A stretch of DNA of 64,000 nucleotides from Bryum argenteum. Taxonomy: Eukaryota > Streptophyta > Bryopsida > Bryales > Bryaceae. The stretch lies in assembly GCA_037043015.1 (NCBI GenBank), contig CM073321.1, positions 18,845,001-18,909,000 of the forward strand. Reading direction: 5' to 3'. A program made the translations under genes and the position numbers. The notes under the pieces were generated by a model. The model was given only the letters and a program-made list of their open reading frames with translations, ran no database searches and was not told the DNA's origin. Positions 44,901-55,080 of this stretch are shown piece after piece (positions within the stretch are counted from its first letter, which is position 1; every line of letters starts with the position of its first letter).

Positions 44901-47066
44901 TAGCTCTCAGTCACTCCGAGTTGCGGTTGGAGTTCTATTGTCGTGTCTTGAAGATGTTTTCATCTCCGATGAGAAAGTTCTTATCAATAATGGCTGGCAC
45001 AAAGCCAATGTTGGCTGGAATTGTAAGTACCTTGCGCCATTTCTATTCCATCCAATCATGTAGCTCGAGTCAAGCTAAACGTTCTCATGCTCATTTAGCT
45101 CGAGTCGAGCTAAACGGTCTCATACTTCAATCTTTTCATTCTTCGTTTGTTGTTCATGGCCATTTAGCTCGACTCGAGCTATTTCGTCTTCGTCTTCTTA
45201 TAAGTTGTTGTTTCTTTCTATAACAGATGTGCCAAACTGAGACGTATGTGGTTCTCAGCGAGAACAAGGCAGCGGCTAACACAATTGCTGCAGCTAACTA
45301 TCAACGTTTGGACTACAACGATATCAATGTCGCACCATACGTAAATCCGGAAGCTAATGCCGGTCCGAAGCCTGGTGCTCAAGGGACGGGGAAGGGAAAG
45401 AAAGGGAAATCAAAGAAGAAGTCCACACAGCCTCTTAGCGCTGATGACGACTCTTTAACTTCGGAGCATGAACGTGAAGATGAAGGTAGTCCTTCTTCTC
45501 CGGCAGGGATGAATGCCCCTATCGATTCAACCGTTGCTCTCGCGTCTCCTCCCGCCATTGACTGGGCAGGCGTGGCAATTTCGTCGAGTACTGCTCGTGC
45601 TCCCACTCGTGGTCCTGGTACTGGAGCTTCTCAGGGTCGTGGAAGCGGTCGAGCTGGGTCTTCAGCTTCTCGTGGCCGCGGTACAGCACGGGCCCCCCCG
45701 CGCGAATCCGCTAAGCGTTCTTCTTCTCAGGCGCGAGCTGGCGAGGCTTCTCGGTCAAGATGCAATACCATGCCTCAAGCACAGAGGGCACTCGAATCAA
45801 ATTATGGCGCCTGCAATCTCGTCGAGGACATAGAGAGCCCGCCACTCCAACGCCTGCGTTGTGTACGACCTTCCGGTGAGGATTTAGCTCGAGTCGAGCT
45901 AAATGTGCAGTCTCTTGGGGTCGTTGATCTTAAGGCCGCTCGGACTCCGGGTGAACACATGGTTCCACCCCCGAATTTTCGAAGAGAGATTCGCTCAAAA
46001 AACACAAATGATCAAGTCTACCGGGAGTTTTTTGGCAATAATGATGTAGTGCCTAGCCAAGAGCAACTGCCGCGAGATGCGCCAACTTCCGACAACTCTG
46101 ACTCGTCCGACCATGACAATGTCGACGGTGAGAGCAACGACGATGATCGCGACGACGATAACCACGTTGATGATGATGACCCCATGGCCATGACCTTAGG
46201 CGACGAGGTGGCTCCCGATCCATCCTACGACGAGTCTACTTTGGCGGTTGCCCCTCCTATCGAGTCTGCTGTTCCCCAATGCCCGCAGATCGCAAACAGG
46301 AGGCAGATTGAGAAGGGGAAGTACGACAAACGGTTCGTGAAAGGAGTCTGGAAGCCCCAGGACGAGCCGGAGGATAACAAAGAAATCCGATATTACGACT
46401 TCTCGGAGGAGCCTAATTCTCCAGAGCCAAAGCGCGATGAGGATGATTCTCTTCTCCCTGTCGGGCCCAAGGAAGATGGGGAGCTTCACAACCACCAGTG
46501 AAGCTCGAAATTGTTGTCCTTCTGCTCACAAAGGATCAGAAGCGGGCACAGAAGCTGCAGGAGAAGGAAGACGGAAGGCCATTAAGGCACAGGAACTTGC
46601 TGCAAAGCGGATGGAGAGAGAGAAGCAAAGGTTAGCAGACATCAAGGCACAGAATGCACGAGTTGACAGACTGGAGTCCATCATTAGCTCTCAGTCTGAA
46701 ACTCGCATGCATCTAGGCAAGATGGAACAGATGTTTCTTTTATTCGGGAATATCTTATCCAATTTGCCTATACCTATCCCCATTGCCACCTACAATCGAG
46801 AACAACCTTGCGTGAGCATCTGTAACGCGAGTCCAGCAGCCATTGACGCGTCTCCACAACCTCCTCATGTTTCTGAACCGGAGATTGCACCCTGCCCAGT
46901 ACTTGAATCAGGGCATTTCCTCGAGATTTCAAATAGGTCTGGACAAGAGGATGATGTCGCGACTGAGGTTACGGCAACGCCGACACATTACACTGCTGCA
47001 GTAACATTGGATGTGGAGGAGCATGAAGAGGTTGTCCCTTCCCGTGGCTGCTGTCGAGACGGCTAA
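41992..47066 (+). CDS. ParB-like and DNA-methyltransferase-like fusion protein of element B
   Basis: Exons 41992-42105, 42198-43532, 43682-45022 and 45227-47066, all with GT-AG borders and the same last two junctions as in A (the last exon starts MC in both). Exon 1 gives MARTRITAVIVQMDANAP. Exon 2 has SINLLDPAEPRF and FRIIDGQHHVQAAKEL, a ParB-like pair of motifs. Exon 3 has GFIDLRYVPGSG (44480-44515) at the place of methyltransferase motif IV, and LRLEFYCRVLKMFSS...LSIMAGTKPMLAGI|MCQTETYVVLSENKAAAN, like motif I and the strand after it. The tail has GRG-rich (45620-45700) and acidic Asp-rich (46100-46180) stretches, then a coiled coil (46540-46720). The frame is broken near 43187, 44190, 44322, 44619 and 46440-46500. 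B-type palindromes lie in each intron. Confidence 0.55.
42147..42171. repeat. B-type palindrome in intron 1
   Basis: One copy, centre G, in the 92-base intron 42106-42197. Confidence 0.88.
43619..43643. repeat. B-type palindrome in intron 2
   Basis: tttagctcgatttgagctaaa, in the 149-base intron 43533-43681, the same intron position that holds two A-type palindromes in element A. Confidence 0.85.
45057..45185. repeat. Three B-type palindromes filling intron 3
   Basis: Copies at about 45057, 45092 and 45161 in the 204-base intron 45023-45226. The matching intron of element A holds six A-type copies. Confidence 0.9.
45881..45905. repeat. B-type palindrome inside a coding exon
   Basis: Perfect arms over 11-12 bases, centre G, within the last exon of the ParB/methyltransferase-like gene, read in frame as LARVELN. 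It lies in the low-complexity tail between the GRG-rich and acidic parts. Confidence 0.85.
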
Positions 47067-47069
47067 GAC

Positions 47070-47620
47070 TTCACCGATAAATCAAGAAATTAGTTTCTAT
47101 CCTTTCTTTTCCTTTGTTTTTGCGATCGTTGCTGGTGATGGCAGTTGCTCTGCTATTCCCTCGTTTTTGACGTTTTTGCTTGTAGTAATCTTATAGCCGG
47201 AGCTCCTTGTTTTACAGGAGTCCGCCACTGGTGGCGGCGAATAGGTCGACAAGTAGTCTCCGAATTATTGGATGTTGTTTCGCTTTAGTACATAGTACAT
47301 TTATAATCGTTGTACTTATTGAAACATCATTCAATATAATTGAGACCTTTTTTTTTACATCACTTTTTGTCTTGAGTGAGTCTGCGTCCTTCTCATCTCA
47401 AGGCCCTAAATATCGTCCTATTCTACCCGGCCCCCCTTCTGAATACCTTGTTCCGTCCGATTGCTTCAAAATCCCCCACCAACCACTTCATGTTACCTGT
47501 GGGTGTCGCGGTTCAATACCAAATCAGTGCTGGCAGTTCTTTGCATACTTCAGCATTTTGCAAGGTACACACCCTCTAGTTTTAATACCCTTTGCCATTG
47601 TTACGTGTTCCCTCGCTGCA
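47070..47620. other. Linker between the large gene and the FCP1-like gene
   Basis: A possible exon lies at about 47400-47571 (code-like, ending at the donor gtacac), followed by an intron to 47621. It may be the first exon of the FCP1-like gene, matching 18143-18372 of element A in position but not clearly in sequence. Confidence 0.35.
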
Positions 47621-47621
47621 G

Positions 47622-48426
47622 GTAGGACCGTCCAAACATCCCATACAACGTATCTTGCCTGAGCTACCCATTACGCATATCTCGCGCAGTCATTTTTTGG
47701 TCCAAGTCCAAGTGGTTGAATGTGGTGTTGGTGTTGGATGGGGTTCTATGTTCGATGGCCTCTATGTCTACCCCAACGCCTGCAAAGTGCCCGTCTTTTC
47801 TGGATCCCAATAATCCTCCGGTCTTTTCTTCCACCGTCCCAACCTTAGTTGCCGACAGGGTCATCTACTGTCGTCCCGGGTTGACCGAGTTCCTTGGCTT
47901 ATTAAATTTGTTTTGCCACATCCACATTAGGAGTACCCTAGGTCCTAAGGTTGTCCATGGGCTCTGCTCCTTTTTGTTCTCGGAGTCAGACGCTACCCCT
48001 GGAGTTGTCTTGGCTTCCAACCAATGCGATAATCTGTTGTTAAAGAATTACGCATTCGCCAAGTACCCCGGCACAACAGATACCATCCTCTTAAAATATC
48101 CTCAGCGGCGGTTGTATCCTAGGAAGGGTGCCAATTTCAATGTCGATAACTTGCTCATTGTCGATTCCAAGCTTGAGACTTGCATTGTCGTGCCCACAAA
48201 GAACACACTTTTCACTGTTCCGTGGAACCATTCCTCTCCGGAGGAGCCGAAGTCCGAGTTATTAAAAAGGATAGGGGAGATATGTCTTGCCGTGCATTTG
48301 AACGGTCCTGAGAATCTTCATAAGACTATGAGCTATCGTAGACCTACGCATAATGAACCGTCGAAGGACTCAGAGTTGTATAAGCTCCTGAGCCGTAATC
48401 TTCCATACTTGTGGAATCAGGAATGA
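47622..48426 (+). CDS. FCP1/NIF-like HAD domain protein of element B
   Basis: The exon opens after cgctgcag. HAD landmarks match the A copy in order: KWLNVVLVLDGVLC (47710-47751), VIYCRPGLTEFLGLL, HIHIRSTLGPKVVHGLCSFLF (motif II region), NLLIVDSKLETCIVV (motif III; the usual Asp-Asp reads Val-Asp) and LFTVPWNHS. The DxDG[TV] motif reads V-L-D-G-V: the first, nucleophilic Asp is Val, whereas the A copy lost the second Asp. Both copies should be poor phosphatases. A frame change between 47622 and 47710 parts it from its N-terminal stretch. It stops at 48426 (NLPYLWNQE). Confidence 0.6.
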
Positions 48427-48496
48427 ATCACTGGGAAGAATTGAATAATTTGCCTTGAATACTTTCATCATTGGTATTATTCTAATTTTTACCCTA

Positions 48497-49295
48497 GGAA
48501 CCTTATGTTTATCGGTTGCTTAGATGGAGACATATTGTGGATCGATTGGTGAATCCCCCCTCGACATACGTGATTAAATGCGTTGTTATATTGTGTACCT
48601 TTTTCATTGCACTTAGTGTCATGGACTCACTTTCTAAAATGGGTGTGTTTATGAACCAGGTTGTTGCCTTTGGGCATCAGCTCTCTCCACTTCCATCATG
48701 TCCTTTGCGAACAAATCTTGTAATTGGTCCTTTAACGGTGTCAGATCCTTCCATTACAAGTGAGGACTCGAGAACTTTCTTGGAACGAAGGCGGGGTCGG
48801 TTGATCTACTGTGCTCTGGACGACGCGTCGGCTGTAGATTACACGAAGGAGGACATGGATAATGAGGAGGACGGTGTACTAGACAGTCCCTCCATTTACA
48901 CTCAACCAAGTATTGCAACCCGCCATGATCCAATCGGTGTGATGACCTCGGTTGCAGTGGCACCCCAATGTGAAGCTGGGTTTCGCAACTCTGTCGTAGA
49001 TGGCCGTGCCTATTTAGCTCGATTCGATCTAAATAGTTCCTTGCCGAATACTGTGGCTCATTGCTCCTTGTCTCTTGGGGCAAACCCTCGCATTCATCCT
49101 GCACGATTTTTGTCCGAGACTCACCGTCTATTACAGAGACGTGCATTGAAGCGTCGTAGAAGTGGTGCGCTTATGGAGATGGACGAGGCTGCATTCTCTA
49201 AATACACACGTAGTGAGGAACCTGTATTCACTAAGATAGATACTAGTGGTGATATACTGATACATCCTCTCCGCCACGTTGTGATTGGTAGATAA
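48497..49295 (+). CDS. Third gene of element B, unknown function
   Basis: Begins after the acceptor ttaccctag at 48496 and runs open to 49295. A hydrophobic stretch near residues 23-40 (VVILCTFFIALSVM) could be a membrane segment. VDYTKEDMDNEEDGVLDSP matches the acidic motif of the A counterpart. The C-terminal part is basic (HRLLQRRALKRRRSG). No known domain. A B-type palindrome at 49011 is read in frame as LARFDLN. Confidence 0.5.
49011..49036. repeat. B-type palindrome inside the third gene
   Basis: tatttagctcgattcgatctaaata: centre T, one change per outer arm, read in frame. It is the last clear B-type copy; a half-site (tcgatctaaatgg) lies near 49493-49505. Confidence 0.75.
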
Positions 49296-49299
49296 TATA

Positions 49300-49826
49300 A
49301 TGCCTACCTTTTGGAGGTCTACAATTACACCAATAAATTGTATTTGTGCTTTCATATCATTAAAATTTTCTCTTGCAAAAACATATTCCTTAGCTTGCTT
49401 TACGATTTTCTTTCTCTTATTGTCTTTTATATTGAGAAAATTCATCATTATCAGTAATAACCTGATGATTTGGTAAATAATCAGGTGAGAATCGATCTAA
49501 ATGGAAGTCTTCCTAATTACCAAAATCAGTATATATTCCCATTATAACAAATTACGTGTTACCTGATCATGATTGAGATTCTTCTTTGGACAGTAGGAAG
49601 TCTCTCAGCTGATGATTTCGACAATTCTTAAATCACACATGTACGAGAGTATAAGGACTTAATTTTGCCGTTTTTATCCCCTTGTAGAGATCTCTAAGGT
49701 TGGAAACGAGGCCGGACCATGAATCCGAGGGGGCGAGACAGGCAGGCACCAACTTAGACGTGAGGTGTCTCCTTGGGTATAGTTAGTGATTTGCTATGAT
49801 TCTTACAAACTCATCTCAAGGGAGCT
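49300..49826. other. Right boundary zone of element B, no gene
   Basis: AT-rich. The word at 49539-49560 repeats 40007-40028 in the same orientation. Confidence 0.4.
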
Positions 49827-50474
49827 TGTAACAAACTTCTAATAGCTTTGCCATCAACTCAATAACAAAGATAAAACAGAATAACACAACAAAAGACTTC
49901 ATTAAGCTCAACCTCCTATCTATAGAGAAGAGCTCACAACAAAAGAATGAGTCTTTACCTTCTCACCCCCGAGCTTGTATATCCAAGTTCCTTCCTTAGG
50001 AACTAAAAGTCTATATCTAGTCTTTTACTTTCTTGTCTCAAAAATAGATCTTATCAATAGAGCAACTAGAGTGATCTAACTCCTTTCATCCTTTTATTAT
50101 CTCATGAGTGATTATTATTATCTTAGGAGTAATCTCAGGAGTGGTCTAACTCCAATACACCTCATGGAGAGCTGTCTAACTCTTGTGCACATGGTGTCAA
50201 TCTGGAGTGGTCTGACTTCTCTGCACTAAATATGCAGTTGTCTAACTCCTCTGCACTAAATATGCAGTTGTCTAACTCCTCTGCACATATTATCCACTTG
50301 GAGCTGTCTAACTCCAAGCCATTCATCCTCAACTGGGAGTTGAATGTCTCTTATCATCTTATCCTCTGCCACATGTCATCAGAAGATTAAATCATCAATC
50401 ACTAGCCTTTAGTCACATGACAGAGCTCAAAACCTTTCGTACGAGACTTGCCATCACGCGTAATGACTCTTACA
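49827..50474 (-). repeat. Solo LTR of the chromovirus family
   Basis: Fossil. Read on the minus strand it opens TGTAAG and closes GTTACA like the LTR at 4255-4832, and shares 'ctcgggggtgagaaggta', 'gagctcttctctat' and the 'gttagac.actc' tandem words. No internal retroelement sequence flanks it, so it is a solo LTR left by LTR-LTR recombination. The five bases on each side (gagct and gatgt) agree only in part. Confidence 0.85.
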
Positions 50475-52760
50475 GATGTTTACAGTTTTATGGTTTCTAC
50501 AAAATTTAGGGTATTCAGAACTTTGACTACCTTTACACATCACTGGCCTAAGTTAGTTGTGACAATTTTCATTCTTTAAGTAACTAGACACAGAACCTTT
50601 GCAATGTTGTCTTCAAAACTCAGATCTAGTATCAAAATTCCAATTTGAACACCATGACCACTACTTAAGAGCTGCAATAATGCCAATTTTGACCATTAAA
50701 GAACAGACTGTTGAAGGTATGAAGCCAAGAACCTGCCTGAGTAAGGGACAAAGAAAGCCGGTTGTAAGACTTTTGTCCATCCGGATATAGCGAGCAGCGC
50801 AAAATCAAAGTGCTCGTGCATGTGGCTTGGAGTGAAGTACATATCTCTTTCTTTCTCCTTTGATCAAAGTTTGGAGCTGTGAGGTGTTACTTATGCTTCC
50901 TAAAACTTTGTCGTCATGACCTTTTCTTTTCATGTCGGGGCTTTAAATCACTTCAGATACCAATGTAGCAAGGTACTGGAGGCATGCATGTATATACAGT
51001 ACTGGGGTAAGCGATGAATGGTTTTCTTGTGGGGTTTATTATTATCTGTTTAAATCAATATTGGGTGCATGTGGCTTGGAGTGAAGTATCTCTTCCCATT
51101 TCTCTTAATCAAAGTCTGGAGCTGTCACGTACTCTTTATGCTTCTTGAAACTTCGTCTCGTGAACTTTTCTTTTTATGTCAGGGCTTTAAGTCACTTTGG
51201 ATACCAATGTAGCAAGGTATTGGGGGCATGCAGCAATGTATGTACAGAACTGGAGAAAGCGATGAATGGTTATCTTGTAGGGTTTGTTATGACGATAACT
51301 ACCAAACAAACGGTCATCATGGCCAAAAGCTTTGAGATACAGAAATACTTGCTTATGTTCACCACATTGGAGGAGGCATTGGATTCAAACTGGAATTAGA
51401 GTAGACCTGTCTCTTCTATACATTTCAGGAGAAGAGGCGATCTCATGTATAAGCGAGCGTTGGACAATTCAGATAAGGATCAGCATAACTGGTATTTGAA
51501 TAGAGGATGCTTACAGTGTTGTTGTGATCTACTTGTATTGTTGTCATGTGTGTTAATCCGGCAGGATATATTGTCCTGCAGTAGTGTGTACCTTACCATT
51601 TGACAGTTTGCACTTTTTGAGTTATCAGATGTGTTTTGAGTCCCTTTTGTGAAGTTTGTACTTGTACTCAGAATATTAATGCATATCCCCGTGAAAGGCC
51701 TTCCTAGCTACCGTCTTGTTTGCTCAGATGCAAACAATGGGACAATTTGATAATCTGTTCGAATCAAAGAGGTTGAAGGGTATCCACTCACATGGTATTT
51801 TCTGAAGCAGAATTTTTTTATGTGCGAGACTACCAAGAAATCCAATGGTACTTGCTATTTTTCTATGTGTGTTGATCAATATTGGTTTTGCCCAGATTGC
51901 AGAATAAAGTGTTCGAGCACTAGAATTACGAGCTTTAGTCCTGAACGATGGCTTTTGTTTGTGTGTTGTGAAGAGTTCTAGAATGTTACATTAATCACCA
52001 GACATTGATGTGGTTATTTACACGGAGATCTTTTGATACATTACTGCAAAATGTAGACTTTTGCAGAAAAATGTGGACTTTTTAAGATTCTGAATGGGAC
52101 CTCTGCAGATTACGAAGATTGTTACTCAATGTGTGGCTGTGACATTATCAATGTGGTTCTGGACTTAGTTACTTTGTTTCAGGAACTTGGTTGCGAATTG
52201 TGGTTGGTAGCAAGCTATCCTCGGTGTTTGTTTGTTGTTGCAAGGCTGCAAGCACATGCAGAGATCCCACCAAAGGGTCAATGACCATTTTGTTTTTTGC
52301 CTTAAGTATGTTGTCTCAGCTTATAAGAGTGTCCTTGATAATGTCATAACCTCAGGTAGGCAGCTTTTCAAGGTCTCAATATGTGCTTGTCCTTGAAGCT
52401 TCTGCAAGTTTAGAGCACAGAGATTTCTGACCTGTGGATTATTGAGCATGCAGTGGCGACCAGAAGTCTTTGGACAGTGGCCCATCACTACTACAGGTGT
52501 TGACAATAGCTTAGCAAGTGGGTTTACAGAAGATTTTTTGGGTTAGCATTAATTGATACACCGCATGGCACCTAATTAACATTGACTCCCCATATCTTTG
52601 CCACTTGTAGAAAGTATTCATGCAAAAATCGAGAAAGGGTGTGTACAACTCAATATGCACATCAGTTGTACACACCACTATCTTCGCATTACAATTGCAC
52701 TTATGGGCTTTTTGTTTTGAATTTTTTTTGTGTGATTTGAAGAGGTCTTTGGTAATTCAC
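50475..52760. other. Low-coding region with a tandem duplication
   Basis: No protein gene is supported. T-rich, UTR-like or intron-like sequence. The only structure seen is the duplication listed at 50816-51290. A long non-coding transcript or the untranslated part of a host gene is possible but unproven. Confidence 0.4.
50816..51290. repeat. Tandem duplication of about 240 bases
   Basis: Copy 1 (about 50816-51049) and copy 2 (about 51064-51290) share 'gtgcatgtggcttggagtga', 'ttatgcttc', 'gggctttaa', 'ataccaatgtagcaaggta' and 'agcgatgaatggtt'. They have drifted noticeably. Confidence 0.8.
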
Positions 52761-52761
52761 T

Positions 52762-53181
52762 ATGGTTCCTAGAAGGTCTGAGAATCAACGTAGGGCAGTT
52801 CTTGAGACGTATGAGCGAGGCAACTCATATGGCCAGATTTCTGCAGTTTTAGGCATTCCTCAAAGCACTTCTTTTGACATAGTGCAAAGGTTCCGTGAGA
52901 GAGAGAGTCTAACATATAAAACTTCACCTGGTAGACCTAGAATTCAAGATGAACGCGGTGACCATAGCATTGTGAGGAGATTAAAGGATCCAAATACTAG
53001 CACAGCGGCAGCTATAAGAAGAGTGTTACGATTTGAGGGCTTCCAATTGAGTGATAATACGGTCAAAAGGAGCCTTTGGAGGCAAATGTTGACAGCATGC
53101 GTGAAGACCAATAAATTTCAATTTGACTATAAAGAATTGTACAAGCTTGATACACATTTGAATTATTGTGTGTTTTTCTAA
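52762..53181 (+). CDS. Tc1-like transposase, N-terminal DNA-binding part only
   Basis: A 139-codon frame. Residues 8-60 form a first helix-turn-helix (AVLETYERGNSYGQISAVLG, then STSFDIVQRFRERESL). SPGRPR at about residues 55-60 is the GRPR AT-hook-like link of Tc1 transposases. Residues 65-115 form a second helix-turn-helix (STAAAIRRVLRFEG, LSDNTVKRSLWRQML). The frame ends about 25 residues later, and the DDE/DDD core is not seen downstream to 53560. It is a truncated transposase, or just possibly a retained DNA-binding domain, since the frame is clean. Confidence 0.75.
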   Translation: MVPRRSENQRRAVLETYERGNSYGQISAVLGIPQSTSFDIVQRFRERESLTYKTSPGRPRIQDERGDHSIVRRLKDPNTSTAAAIRRVLRFEGFQLSDNTVKRSLWRQMLTACVKTNKFQFDYKELYKLDTHLNYCVFF

Positions 53182-53560
53182 TTCATATTTTCATTGAAAA
53201 CTTTGTGTTTTATGCTTGTTGCAACTATATGTGCTTGTGGTTGTGTTCTTGTTATTTTATGAGAGATCATGTAGATTTGGCAAGTATTTTTTAAAAAAAA
53301 CTCCTCTTGTACAACTATTTGTGGTTGCCACTGTATATGATGTACTGTACTGCATAGATTACATTGAATTGAAATAGATTACCGTGTAGTGGCAAGTGCC
53401 GAGATATTTAGTGTGATATTGTAGAAATTAGTTTGTCATTAGCTTTCGATAGATGAGCTGGATCTATTTAGGTGAGGATGTCGATCTACTAGATTATTTG
53501 TATGGTTTGTAGATTTTTGGTTTTGTACTAGCCTCAAGGTTTCCTCCATTGAATGCACTC
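53182..53560. other. Gene-free spacer after the Tc1-like frame
   Basis: AT-rich; no DDE core, no terminal inverted repeat recognised. Confidence 0.4.
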
Positions 53561-55080
53561 GCTCGTCCTAAGATGCTTTTGAATGCTTGAATTGCAGCTA
53601 GGGTGGAAAACTAATACGTCGGAGTTCGCGAATTGCTCAACCGTCACCAAAGCTAGGAAAATCACATAAGTGGGCAAAAAAGTAGAAAGATGTGAGGAGC
53701 GTTAGCAGTAGCTCCGACGAGTAGCATAGCAAAGAGGAGAAATTGGAGAGTACTAACACCGAGAACGACGACAACCGTGGCAATGACGATGATGAGGTCT
53801 CGCTTGTAGGAGTGCAAAAATCTTAGGTGAGTTTGGACTAGCTAAGTATTGGAATTTATTGACATGGTATATTTTGAACTTGTGCATAAGATTTTTTATT
53901 TGCTTGCTAGAAATTATAGTCATGTTTGCTTTCTTGAAATCGCAGCAATGGTAGGTGTTTGATTATGTGGTAAAGATTTTGTATTTTTTTCATTAAATCT
54001 GTAGTCATGTTTGTAAGATGTATGACTCCTCATAGTCACCTAAATGAGATATATGACCACCAAACTTGCTCAAGATGTATGACTATTTTGTAATTGAGAG
54101 CTGAAAATTTGCAATTGGAAGATTGTGTATTTGCTTGCTAGAAATTATAGTCATGGTTGCTTCCTCCAAATCACAGTGATGGTAGGTATTTGATTCTGTG
54201 GTATAGATCTTGTACTTTTTTTGCCTTGGATTTTGTAGTCAAGTTTGTAAGATGTATGACTCCTCATAGTCATGTGTATGAGAGTTATGACCACCAAATC
54301 CGTATTATGGTGAACATTTATGATTGTTTTGCAATTGGGAGATTTGTGTTTGCTTGCTTGTTTGAGAATGACTAACCTCAACAATGACCATGATTACTGC
54401 TGAACGCATTGTGTAGGGCAGACCATCGACATCTGAGCCAACTGTGTGGAAGGTGCGGAAGCAAGGTCCAACGGGTTCTGGAATTCCCAAACCCAGGTCA
54501 ACAAGTCTACGTCCGCAACAAGCAACGCAACCTCAACAAATCAAACATCTCAAGATGTCAGAGGATTCACTATCAGAAGATGCATTTGACTATTGCAATG
54601 ATGTTGGAGCTGGGATATACCCCGACCAAGGTGGCAGCACAACTCCTTCCCGTGGCCTACCTACAGCTATTCCTTGCCGTGAGTCCGTTAATAACTTGGA
54701 CCTCCAAATTGTACAAAAGCAACTGGAACTACTCCAATGGAGGCGAGCGATGGAACTGCAAGGGTCCGGGGTGAACTCCTCCACATTATCTCCATGAGAA
54801 GTGACTCAGAGCTTTAGTCAGCCCTTGTATTCCAAAGACCAGAAGTCTAGACAAAGGGTTGCTTTGAAGCAACAACAAGCTGAGAAGGTCACAGTTTTGC
54901 ACGCAGGAGGGCCTAGAAAACATCTTGTGGAGGAGGATCAGAGAGGACAACCGCAAGGACACAATTGATCAGGGTGGCTAACTTCTCTTCGAACTCATTC
55001 GCAGGACATAGATTTCAGCGCAGACAAGTTTAAGAACCTGAACAGGGTAGAAGCATACAAGGGTGGACCAATCGCGGCCA
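53560..55080 (+). pseudogene. Unknown gene fragment with repeat-bearing intron
   Basis: A code-like acidic stretch (53640-53820, e.g. TENDDNRGNDDDEVSLVGVQ) is followed by a probable intron (about 53828-54416) and an exon opening GRPSTSEPTVWKVRKQ at 54417 that runs to a stop at 54797 (GVNSSTLSP). Further code-like sequence goes on to about 55080 (FSADKFKNLNRVEAYKGG). A Gln-rich, basic exon with no known domain. The intron holds a duplicated segment with 'tatgactcctcatagtca' words that recall the CACTA element to the right. A transposon gene is more likely than a host gene. Confidence 0.35.
53892..54350. repeat. Tandem duplication of about 225 bases
   Basis: Copies at about 53892-54115 and 54117-54350 share 'tatttgcttgctagaaattatagtcatg', 'atggtaggt.tttgatt.tgtggta' and 'tttgtaagatgtatgactcctcatagtca'. 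Confidence 0.8.

Larger units (their letters stand above)
35640..49400 (+). mobile_element. Palindrome element B: DUF7869 and ParB-like/methyltransferase genes
   Basis: Sister of element A with the same gene set, but all genes run on the plus strand: DUF7869-type gene (36627-39577), ParB/methyltransferase-like gene (41992-47066), FCP1-like gene (47622-48426) and the unknown third gene (48497-49295). About 20 copies of its own palindrome are present: CATTTAGCTCGA, one free base, TCGAGCTAAATG. Exon borders match those of A while protein similarity is moderate, so the split is old. Boundaries are approximate, and terminal repeats were not found. Confidence 0.6.

Noticed and set aside
15950-49400. 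Polinton, Helitron or Crypton origin for elements A and B
   Set aside because: No capsid, protein-primed polymerase, packaging ATPase, Rep-helicase or tyrosine recombinase is seen.
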